Origin: Gemmataceae bacterium
GTDB lineage: Bacteria; Planctomycetota; Planctomycetia; Gemmatales; Gemmataceae
Length of the DNA: 5,351 bases
Reading direction: 5' to 3'
Assembly: GCA_947490035.1 (NCBI GenBank)
Contig: CANLGS010000358.1
Location: 1 to 5,351 of the forward strand
Made by a program: the position numbers and the translations under genes. Within the stretch, counting starts at the first letter, position 1. Each line of letters starts with the position of its first letter. The notes beneath the pieces were generated by a model that was not told the DNA's origin, did no database searches, and saw nothing but the letters and a program-made list of their open reading frames with translations. This document shows, piece by piece, positions 1 to 5,328 of the stretch.

Positions 1-2146
1 CGCCGAGCTTCAACCGGCTCACCCCGTGCCGCGCCGCGACGTGCGCCACGTCGAGCCGGTTGTTCTTGTACTCCAGCCACCCGGAGAAGTCGGTCAGTTC
101 GTAGGGGAAGAACTTCGGCGTCACGGTCGGGCCGGAGAACCCGAACGTCACCTTCACGTCGGTGGCCGGGTCGAGCGGCGGGTTGAAGTCCGGCCGCGCG
201 GCCGTGGGCGCGCGGTCGATTACCTCCACGTCGGCGGTGAAGGAGAGGTGCCCCGTCGGCGAGAACGCGGCCCACAGGTTGTCCGCCTTCACCGCGACCA
301 GCGCGGCGCGCAGGTCCGCGTCGAGAGGCACGTTGGTGCCGCCGACGTGGACGACGAGCTTGCGGTCGCGGCCGTCGGGCACCGGGCGCCGCGAGCCGTT
401 CATCCACACCGGCGCGCCGGCGTGCGTCGCGGTGAACCCGTCGAAGATGACCTCCTCGCGGTCCGGCACCGCGCGGAGCGGTTCGCCCGGCCGCAGCGGG
501 CGGGTCGCGTCGGTCGCGGTGGTGCGCACCACCAGCCGCCCCTTCAGCTTCTCCAGCGGGTACGGGAACGCGGTGTAGTTCAGCTTCCCGTCCTTGATGT
601 CGATGCGGAACTCGTTCTCGGTCAGGTTGACGCCGGCGTGCTGCGTGATCTCGGCCACGAAGTCGCCGCGCCCGCTGGCGCGGAACTCGCGCACGATCTT
701 CGCGTACTTCGGCGGGAACGCGGCGTAGAGTTGGTCGTCCACCGGGACGTTCGTGCCGGTGACGCGCAGGGTGATCGCGGGGTCGTCGCCGTCGCCGTCG
801 ATGCGGCCCTTGACCGTGACCAACTGCCCGGCGGCGGTGCCGACGAGGTCGATGCTGGTACTCTCGCCGCCGGCGTGCGTGCTGACCCGCTTCACCAGCC
901 CGCGCACGTCGGACACCGGGTAGCGGAACTTTTCGTAGGTCATGCCGCCCTGCTTCGGGCGCACTTCCAGTTCGCGCTTCCAGCCGGCGCCCTCGCGCGC
1001 GAACTTGTACGCCAGATCGACCTCGCCCGTCGGGCTGAACATCCGCCGGCCCTTCTTGAGCTTCTCCGGCAGGCGGTCGAACAGGCTGTCGTCGAGCGGC
1101 ACGCCGGTCACCGCCAGGTCGAGCTTCTGGAGACGGTCCTCGATGCGGCGGAGCGGGTCTTCGCCAGGGACCGCCGCGACCGGCGGCGCGTCGGGGCGCG
1201 TTTCGAGAGAGACCCTGAGTTTCGCCGTCCCGACCTGCGCGGTCGCGTCGTCCACCTTCACGCGCCCGTCCACGCTGCGCACGGTGGCCGCGATCTTCTC
1301 GATCGGCCACGGCAGGTCGGGGTGCTCGAACCGCGCGCCCTTCACGTCGAACTTCACGTCGTGGCGCCACTGCGGGGTGGCTTCCGGCGCGTAGGTCAGG
1401 TCGGCCTTCACGTTGGCGACCGCGGTCAGTCTGGCGAGGTGCGGGGCGGCTTCCGGGGCGAACCGCTGGGCCGTCGAGATGACCGTCGCGCCCACCGGGA
1501 ACTCGGCCAGTTCGACCGACAGCGACAGGTGGTTGTTGATGCGGTTCAGTCGGCCGCGCACGTTGACCGGGCCGAACGGCTTGGACGCGCCGCCGGCCTG
1601 CACGGTGAGCGTCGGGAGCGGGTCGTTGAGCAGCGTCCCTTGCACGTCGGTGAAGGTCGCGGGCGGCAAGGCGCCCGGCGCGTGGTCGGTCACGATGACC
1701 GTGGCGCCCTTCACCACGAACGTGGGAATCGGCTTGTCCGCGGGTCCGGGCTTCACGACCTCGGCGACGTTCCACTTCCCGTCCGCGGACCGGTCGATGC
1801 GGATCGTCGGGTTCTCCAGTTCCACCTTGCGGATGACGAGCCGGCCGCGGTTCAACTGCTCCTTGTCGTGGAACAGGATGGCGTTGGGCACCGAGAGGAA
1901 CGGGCGGTCGGGCGGGTCGCCGCGGCGGGTGAGGCGCAGGTCGGTGACGGCGATGCCGCCGAGGATGCGCATGCGCGCCGAGCTGACGTGAACGTCCACG
2001 TCGTCGAACTGTTCGGACAGGGTGCCGACGACTTTCTCGCGCACGCGGTCGGGGCTGACCCACGAACTGGCGACCCACGCGAGCGCGGCGAAAGCCGCGA
2101 CCCCGGCGAGGATCAGCCCGCGGATCAGCCAACTGCGAACGCGCAT
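1..2146 (-). CDS. AsmA/TamB-like envelope protein, 3' end outside window
   Basis: Reading the minus strand from ATG at 2146 gives 715 codons without a stop up to the left edge, so the C-terminus is missing. Residues 7-30 form one hydrophobic helix after basic residues (MRVRSWLIRG), which fits an inner-membrane anchor with the rest in the periplasm. Residues 55-130 show the AsmA pattern: a short 'ILGGIAVTDLRL' strand repeat, then 'VELENPTIRIDRSADGKWNV' at about 108-127, close to the family's P-x-I-x-I-x-R-x-x-D-G-x-W-N signature. The remainder alternates short beta-strand-like segments, as expected for the long groove of AsmA/TamB/YhdP proteins, which in other bacteria help move phospholipid or assemble outer-membrane components. 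The ATG is preferred because the membrane helix follows directly; the frame is open upstream to a TGA at 2237-2239, and a TTG at 2215 is a weaker alternative. The Shine-Dalgarno is weak. The superfamily call is fairly firm; the exact role is not known. Confidence 0.85.
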   Translation of the reverse strand, partial: MRVRSWLIRGLILAGVAAFAALAWVASSWVSPDRVREKVVGTLSEQFDDVDVHVSSARMRILGGIAVTDLRLTRRGDPPDRPFLSVPNAILFHDKEQLNRGRLVIRKVELENPTIRIDRSADGKWNVAEVVKPGPADKPIPTFVVKGATVIVTDHAPGALPPATFTDVQGTLLNDPLPTLTVQAGGASKPFGPVNVRGRLNRINNHLSLSVELAEFPVGATVISTAQRFAPEAAPHLARLTAVANVKADLTYAPEATPQWRHDVKFDVKGARFEHPDLPWPIEKIAATVRSVDGRVKVDDATAQVGTAKLRVSLETRPDAPPVAAVPGEDPLRRIEDRLQKLDLAVTGVPLDDSLFDRLPEKLKKGRRMFSPTGEVDLAYKFAREGAGWKRELEVRPKQGGMTYEKFRYPVSDVRGLVKRVSTHAGGESTSIDLVGTAAGQLVTVKGRIDGDGDDPAITLRVTGTNVPVDDQLYAAFPPKYAKIVREFRASGRGDFVAEITQHAGVNLTENEFRIDIKDGKLNYTAFPYPLEKLKGRLVVRTTATDATRPLRPGEPLRAVPDREEVIFDGFTATHAGAPVWMNGSRRPVPDGRDRKLVVHVGGTNVPLDADLRAALVAVKADNLWAAFSPTGHLSFTADVEVIDRAPTAARPDFNPPLDPATDVKVTFGFSGPTVTPKFFPYELTDFSGWLEYKNNRLDVAHVAARHGVSRLKLG

Positions 2147-2211
2147 CCGTGCCCGTCCCGGTGTGTTACGACCGCGCCGCCGGTGAACGTCCGGGGCGCG
2201 CGAGCGGCGGG

Positions 2212-2240
2212 ACAATACGCAGAGTTCGCGTTCTGGTCAA
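2212..2240 (-). promoter_or_regulatory. sigma70-like promoter for the AsmA-like gene
   Basis: On the minus strand, TTGACC (2240-2235) matches five of six bases of the -35 consensus. A 17-base spacer separates it from TATTGT (2217-2212), which matches four of six bases of the -10. Transcription would begin near 2205 and leave a leader of about 60 bases before the ATG at 2146. The site lies in a locally AT-richer stretch in an otherwise GC-rich region and between the gene and the repeat cluster. It is a consensus match only. Confidence 0.5.
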
Positions 2241-2258
2241 TTGCGAGTATTCAGGTCC

Positions 2259-2293
2259 GTGAGAGTAGTCATCACATCACGCTCCGCGTGATG
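2259..2293 (+). repeat. REP-like palindromic repeat, copy 1 (with insertions)
   Basis: GTAG at 2265-2268 is followed by a hairpin: CATCACGC (2275-2282), loop TCC, GCGTGATG (2286-2293), a perfect 8-base-pair stem. Compared with the copy at 2435-2462 (read in reverse complement), this copy has an extra AG and a duplicated ATCAC, and is otherwise identical over 28 bases. GTAG followed by a palindrome is the known layout of REP elements mobilised by RAYT transposases; family membership here is inferred. Confidence 0.75.
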
Positions 2294-2341
2294 GATTGTG
2301 CGTGGCTCGTAACCTGTCGAAACCGCCTGGCGCGGCACCGA

Positions 2342-2362
2342 CATCGCGAGGAGCGTGACGAC
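2342..2362 (-). repeat. REP-like palindromic repeat, copy 2 (core only)
   Basis: The reverse complement of this 21-base segment matches 2379-2399 at 20 of 21 positions, so the two can form a strong hairpin around a 16-base loop (2363-2378). It lacks the GTAGT-side flank seen in the other three copies and appears to be a truncated copy in inverted orientation. Confidence 0.65.
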
Positions 2363-2371
2363 GACATTCTC

Positions 2372-2399
2372 GTGAGTAGTCGTCACGCTCCGCGCGATG
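2372..2399 (+). repeat. REP-like palindromic repeat, copy 3
   Basis: This 28-base copy begins GTGAGTAGT with GTAG at 2376-2379. It matches the reverse complement of 2435-2462 at 26 of 28 positions. Its own palindrome is imperfect (CGTCACGC, TCC, GCGCGATG), but it pairs almost fully with copy 2 just upstream. Confidence 0.75.
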
Positions 2400-2434
2400 C
2401 GGCGGCGCGAACCGCCCGCGGAAGGCGCGAAGAA

Positions 2435-2462
2435 CATCACGCGGAGCGTGATGACTACTCAC
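2435..2462 (-). repeat. REP-like palindromic repeat, copy 4
   Basis: This is the cleanest copy: CATCACGC (2435-2442), loop GGA, GCGTGATG (2446-2453), then the complement of the GTAG flank (CTAC at 2455-2458). It is inverted relative to copies 1 and 3, so copies 3 and 4 form an inverted pair with a 35-base spacer, like the paired units of BIMEs. Confidence 0.75.
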
Positions 2463-2525
2463 CCGCGGCGCGGATAACAGTTGCCTTTTCCGCGCCGGTC
2501 AATCATCGTGGGCGTAACCCTCTGT

Positions 2526-2530
2526 AGGAG
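2526..2530 (+). promoter_or_regulatory. Shine-Dalgarno deciding the hydrolase start
   Basis: AGGAG lies seven bases before the ATG at 2538. This favours 2538 over the in-frame ATG at 2481, which has no such site and would put a non-signal-like stretch before the signal peptide. Confidence 0.75.
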
Positions 2531-2537
2531 TCAGCGC

Positions 2538-3614
2538 ATGCGCCTCGCCTTCCTCCCCGCATTGATCGTCATCACCTCGGTTGGCTTACGTCCCCCGCTC
2601 GCCCGGAGCGCCGAACCGCTCGCGCCGGAGAAAGCGAAGGCCGCGTTCCTCAAGTTGCTCGACCGGCCGAAAGTGCCGGCCGCGGTGGAAGAGGCGAAGC
2701 CGACCGAGAAGGGGAAACTGGTGTACTCGCGGTGGTCGTTCGCGAGCGAGAAGAAGGACGGCATCGTGGAGCGCGTCCCGGTGCTGATGGTCGCGCCCGC
2801 CGGCGCGAAGGGCAAACTCCCCGTGATGATCGTGCTGCACGGCACCGGCGGAAGCAAGGAAGGCGTGCAGTCGTGGCTCGAAGACTTCGCGAAGCAGGGC
2901 ATCATCGGCGTCGCCATCGACGCCCGCTACCATGGCGGGCGCGCGAACGCGGGCAAGGGTTCGACCGCCTACGTCGCGGCCATCACGAAGGCGTGGCAGG
3001 TGCCCGCCGGCAAGCCGATGGAACACCCGTTCTACTACGACACCGTTTGGGACTTGTGGCGGTTGCTCGACGTGTTGGAGGCGCGCGACAACATTGACGC
3101 GAAGCGGATGGGCATGATGGGCATCAGCATGGGCGGCATCCAGACGTGGCTGGCGGCGTCGGTGGATGATCGCGTGAAGGTCGCGGCCCCGCTGATCGGC
3201 GTGCAGAGCTTCAAATGGAGCCTCGAAAACGACAAGTGGCAGGGCCGCGCGAACACCATCAAGGCCGCGCACGAGACCGCCGCGAAAGACTTGGGCGAAC
3301 CGATGGTGAACAAGAAGGTGTGTCGCGAGCTGTGGTCGAAGGTGATTCCGGGGATTCTGGACGACTACGACTGCCCGAACCTGCTGCCGCTGTTCGCGAC
3401 CGGTTCGCGTGCGCTGTTCATCGCGAACGGCGACATGGACCCGAACTGCCCGGTCGAGGGCGCGAAGATCGCGATCAAGGTGGCCGAAGACGCCTTCGCG
3501 AAGGCCGGTGCGAAGGATAGGCTGGTGGTTCGCGTGAACGCCGGCGTGGGCCACAAGGTCACCGACGACGACCGCAAAGCCGCAATCGAGTTCTGCGTGA
3601 AGTGGCTGAAGTAG
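2538..3614 (+). CDS. exported alpha/beta hydrolase (dienelactone hydrolase / acetyl xylan esterase-like)
   Basis: The 358-residue protein starts with a probable signal peptide, MRLAFLPALIVITSVGLRPP, then LARSA before Glu26, a plausible signal peptidase I site, so it likely acts in the periplasm or outside the cell. The alpha/beta hydrolase core is complete in order: 'VLHGTGGS' at 99-106 (oxyanion-hole HG, His101-Gly102), 'DARYHGGR' at 128-135, the nucleophile elbow G-I-S-M-G with Ser197, 'NGDMDPNCPVEG' at 297-308 with Asp301 as the likely acid, and 'GVGHKV' with His339. This matches serine esterases and peptidases of the DLH/AXE1/prolyl oligopeptidase type; ester hydrolysis is likely, but the substrate cannot be read from the sequence. 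The start is fixed by AGGAG at 2526-2530; the longer version from 2481 adds 19 residues ahead of the signal peptide and is less likely. It is transcribed divergently from the AsmA-like gene and appears to be a single-gene unit. Confidence 0.88.
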   Translation: MRLAFLPALIVITSVGLRPPLARSAEPLAPEKAKAAFLKLLDRPKVPAAVEEAKPTEKGKLVYSRWSFASEKKDGIVERVPVLMVAPAGAKGKLPVMIVLHGTGGSKEGVQSWLEDFAKQGIIGVAIDARYHGGRANAGKGSTAYVAAITKAWQVPAGKPMEHPFYYDTVWDLWRLLDVLEARDNIDAKRMGMMGISMGGIQTWLAASVDDRVKVAAPLIGVQSFKWSLENDKWQGRANTIKAAHETAAKDLGEPMVNKKVCRELWSKVIPGILDDYDCPNLLPLFATGSRALFIANGDMDPNCPVEGAKIAIKVAEDAFAKAGAKDRLVVRVNAGVGHKVTDDDRKAAIEFCVKWLK

Positions 3615-3632
3615 GGCCGCGGATCAATACCA

Positions 3633-3755
3633 AAGAGAAGAGCCGCGGATAACGTAGAAGAACGCAGATCAAGACAGAAGACCAAGAGAGTTTTGAAGAA
3701 CTCTTCTGCTTGGCTTTAATCTGCGTGCGTCTGCGTCATCTGCGGCTCTTCTCTT
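3633..3755. repeat. 123-base imperfect inverted repeat between genes
   Basis: Bases 3633-3650 pair with 3738-3755 at 17 of 18 positions, and 3651-3669 pair with 3719-3737 at 15 of 19, giving 32 of 37 over the outer arms. Inside, CCAAG (3682-3686) faces CTTGG (3709-3713), and AGAGTT (3687-3692) faces AACTCT (3699-3704) around the loop TTGAAG. The element fills most of the gap from the hydrolase stop to the next gene. From memory, its ATCTGCGT / GTCATCTGCGG words recur between genes in planctomycetes and similar bacteria. It could slow or stop transcription after the hydrolase, but there is no T-run of an ordinary intrinsic terminator. Confidence 0.8.
3693..3720 (+). promoter_or_regulatory. possible sigma70-like promoter at the repeat tip
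   Basis: TTGAAG (3693-3698, four of six -35 matches), a 16-base spacer and TTTAAT (3715-3720, five of six -10 matches) would start transcripts near 3727, about 50 bases before the membrane-protein ATG at 3777. The segment is much richer in A/T than its surroundings. It lies wholly within the repeat, so the repeat may have brought the promoter. Consensus match only. Confidence 0.35.
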
Positions 3756-3761
3756 CGGTCT

Positions 3762-3768
3762 GGAAGGG
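3762..3768 (+). promoter_or_regulatory. Shine-Dalgarno for the polytopic membrane protein
   Basis: GGAAGGG ends eight bases before the ATG at 3777. It is an acceptable, not perfect, ribosome binding site and lies just outside the 3' arm of the preceding repeat. Confidence 0.55.
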
Positions 3769-3776
3769 TTGAGCGT

Positions 3777-4817
3777 ATGTCCGTTGTCGCTCCTACCGTC
3801 GCTTCACCCGCGGCCCGCGTGCCGGGATTGGCGCTTGCCTGCGGCTTCGTCGCGCTGGCGGTCGGCGCCGCGGTGCTGTCCGGCCTGCTGCCGGTGGCGT
3901 TCGCGTTCGCCACGGTGTTCCTGTTCGCGGGTCCGCACAACTGGTTCGAGGCCCGCTACGCGCTCGGCCGGTTGCCCGCGCGCACGGGGAAACTGTGGGG
4001 CTTCTTCCTCGTCTCGGCACTCGGTATCGTCGGGCTGAGCGCCGCCTACGCCGCGTTGCCGGCCGCAATGGAGTACTTCTCCGACGCGGACCTCGGCATG
4101 AGCTTCTACGCGGGTTGGTGTACCGCGTTCCTGTTCTGGATTGCGCTCTTGGTGTGGATGCGGTCGCGCATGAACCCGCGGTTCGACGGCGGGTGGGTGT
4201 GGCCGGTCGCGTGTCTCGCGTGCGCCGGCGTGTGGCTGAACCCGATCGCGCTGCCGATGGCACTCGTGTACCTCCATCCGCTTATGGCGATGTGGCTGCT
4301 CGACCGCGAATTGCGCCGGTCGCGCCCCGCGTGGCGGTTCGCGTACCGGTGTGCGGTGTGCTGCGTCCCCGTGTTGCTCCTCGCGTTGTGGTGGCAACTC
4401 CGCGACTCCCCGGAGTTGCCCGGCACGGATCAGGTGACGCTCGCGTTCGCGCCGAAGGCGCTGAGCGCGGACACGCTCACCAATCACGCGGGTGCGTGGG
4501 CGATGCCCGGCGTGTCGCCGCACTTCCTGGTCGCGGCGCACACGTTCTTGGAGATGGTGCATTACGGCGTGTGGGTGATACTCATCCCGCTCGTCGGGAT
4601 GCGGTCGTGGCCGTGGCAACTGAAGACGATCCCCGCCGCGAGGCGCAGCCCGACGTGGTCGCGAGGCGTGGCCGCGATCCTGCTGTTCGGGTTGTCGGTC
4701 GTGGTGGTGCTGTGGGTGTGCTTCGGCATCGACTACGAGACGACGCGCCGCGTGTACTTCACGGTGGCGATGCTGCACGTGCTGGCGGAAGTGCCGTTCC
4801 TGCTGCGGATGATGTGA
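3777..4817 (+). CDS. polytopic membrane protein with three HxxxE motifs, function unknown
   Basis: The 346-residue protein is very hydrophobic, with about nine or ten predicted membrane helices, roughly at 17-38, 40-55, 73-94, 109-129, 140-156, 158-175, 189-207, 250-274, 296-318 and 326-343. I do not recognise a named function. Conspicuous motifs are 'AGPHNWFEARY' at 51-61, 'YLHPLMAMWLLDRE' at 165-178, 'AAHTFLEMVHYGVW' at 253-266 and 'HVLAEVPFLLR' at 334-344. Three of these place His and Glu four residues apart inside a helix (His54/Glu58, His255/Glu259, His334/Glu338), and His262 adds E-x-x-H. Such spacing puts both side chains on one face, as in membrane metal-binding enzymes; a metal or cofactor site is an inference. 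From memory, similar uncharacterised proteins with HVLAE...FLLR endings exist in other phyla. A small membrane protein follows across a 130-base gap and is the likely partner. The ATG at 3777 follows GGAAGGG. Confidence 0.85.
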   Translation: MSVVAPTVASPAARVPGLALACGFVALAVGAAVLSGLLPVAFAFATVFLFAGPHNWFEARYALGRLPARTGKLWGFFLVSALGIVGLSAAYAALPAAMEYFSDADLGMSFYAGWCTAFLFWIALLVWMRSRMNPRFDGGWVWPVACLACAGVWLNPIALPMALVYLHPLMAMWLLDRELRRSRPAWRFAYRCAVCCVPVLLLALWWQLRDSPELPGTDQVTLAFAPKALSADTLTNHAGAWAMPGVSPHFLVAAHTFLEMVHYGVWVILIPLVGMRSWPWQLKTIPAARRSPTWSRGVAAILLFGLSVVVVLWVCFGIDYETTRRVYFTVAMLHVLAEVPFLLRMM

Positions 4818-4820
4818 TGC

Positions 4821-4942
4821 CTTCCTCTGCGGAGCGCGGGCGTCCCGCCCGCTGCTGTACAACTCGTATCGCTTCGAGAGAAACTCCGAAGCCTCCTCAC
4901 TTGCGAAGCGGCGGGCGGGACGCCCGCGCTCCGCGGAGGAAG
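4821..4942. repeat. 122-base inverted repeat with 35-base arms (MITE- or REP-like)
   Basis: Arm 4821-4855 and arm 4908-4942 are reverse complements at 33 of 35 positions, around a 52-base loop. Each arm contains two smaller palindromes: CTCCGCGGAG (4929-4938; one mismatch in the left arm at 4825-4834), and GCGGGCG, a three-base TCC or GGA loop, CGCCCGC (4836-4852 and 4911-4927). The element occupies nearly all of the gap between the two membrane-protein genes. Read as protein it gives strings such as 'SAGVPPA', 'GGTPALR' and 'GGRDARAP', which I recall as repeat-derived sequence scattered through planctomycete and verrucomicrobial genomes. No transposase is present, so any movement would depend on one elsewhere. 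Confidence 0.88.
4935..4939 (+). promoter_or_regulatory. Shine-Dalgarno located inside the repeat arm
   Basis: GGAGG lies eight bases before the ATG at 4948 and is the strongest ribosome binding site in the window. It belongs to the right arm of the inverted repeat. In a transcript covering both arms, CTTCCTC at 4821-4827 can pair with GAGGAAG at 4936-4942 and mask it. Confidence 0.7.
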
Positions 4943-4947
4943 AGCCA

Positions 4948-5328
4948 ATGCCCGCTCCCGAATACCTGCGGCTGATGCTCGTCGGCTACCTCATCACCAT
5001 CGCCGTCGAAACGGCGGTGCTGGTGGTGCTGCTGTCGCGCCGGCACTCGCTTCGCGTGCGCGTGTTCGCGGGCGTGTGGCTGACCGCGTGTACGTACCCG
5101 GTGGTGTGGCTCGTGCTGCCGCCGCTGTTCGAGGATCGGTGGCTGTACCTGCTCGTCGCGGAGACGTTCGCGCCGGTCGCGGAGTGCGCGATCTTCGGGC
5201 TGGCGTTCGTGCGCCCGCTCGCGCCCGACCGCCGCGCGACGGCGCGCGACCTGGCGGCCGTCACGCTCGCGAACCTGTGTTCGTTCGGGTTGGGTGAGGC
5301 GCTGACCGCACTGGGCGTGTTCGGCTGA
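4948..5328 (+). CDS. small four-helix membrane protein, function unknown
   Basis: The 126-residue protein has four predicted membrane helices at about 8-29, 38-60, 66-87 and 102-124, with a basic loop RRHSLRVR at 31-38 and another at 95-100 (RRATAR). I do not recognise a named family function. Acidic residues lie within or at the edge of the helices: Glu21 in helix 1, Glu72 and Glu79 in helix 3, Glu117 in helix 4. 'TYPVVWLVLP' at 49-58 and 'VAETFAPVAE' at 70-79 look like conserved motifs of a small uncharacterised family with a (T/N)xPxxW...AExxxxxxE pattern; that is recollection, not a search. The gene follows the polytopic membrane protein in the same direction and probably shares its transcript. 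The start is supported by GGAGG at the standard distance. Part of a transporter, or an accessory subunit of the upstream protein, are both possible. Confidence 0.82.
   Translation: MPAPEYLRLMLVGYLITIAVETAVLVVLLSRRHSLRVRVFAGVWLTACTYPVVWLVLPPLFEDRWLYLLVAETFAPVAECAIFGLAFVRPLAPDRRATARDLAAVTLANLCSFGLGEALTALGVFG

Larger units (their letters stand above)
2147..2537. other. divergent intergenic region, 391 bases
   Basis: No gene is supported here. The segment near 2205-2240 holds the likely minus-strand promoter. Bases 2259-2462 hold a cluster of four palindromic repeat copies, listed separately, in the order plus, minus, plus, minus. Bases 2463-2537 are the leader of the hydrolase gene, with a Shine-Dalgarno at its end; I see no convincing plus-strand promoter. 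Short open frames in this region are repeats read as protein. Confidence 0.7.

Noticed and set aside
2237..2462. Two small minus-strand open frames of 67 and 61 codons
   Set aside because: They consist largely of the palindromic repeats read as protein (strings such as HHAPRDV and HRAERDDYS) and have no ribosome binding site.
2259..2462. CRISPR array
   Set aside because: Copies alternate in orientation, spacers vary from 9 to 48 bases, and one copy is truncated; this does not fit direct repeats with uniform spacers.
2481..2509. Possible plus-strand promoter TTGCCT with a CATCGT-like -10
   Set aside because: The -10 matches only about three of six bases; it is no better than chance.
26..2527. 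833-codon plus-strand open frame
   Set aside because: It is antisense to the AsmA-like gene, rich in Arg/His with no domain pattern, and its end reads through the repeat cluster. It results from high GC at third codon positions of the opposite strand.
2481..2537. Upstream ATG extension of the hydrolase by 19 residues
   Set aside because: There is no ribosome binding site at 2481, and the extension would bury the signal peptide; AGGAG at 2526-2530 points to 2538.
2586..3554. 322-codon minus-strand open frame
   Set aside because: It is antisense to the hydrolase, which has a full catalytic triad, signal peptide and Shine-Dalgarno; the antisense product is low-complexity Arg/His-rich.
3633..3755. 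Intrinsic terminator for the hydrolase gene
   Set aside because: The hairpin is real but is too long and imperfect, and it is not followed by a T-run; a terminator call would be unsupported.
3804..4862. 352-codon minus-strand open frame
   Set aside because: It is antisense to the polytopic membrane protein, composed of Arg/His/Glu-rich sequence without hydrophobic or domain pattern, and begins in the inverted repeat.
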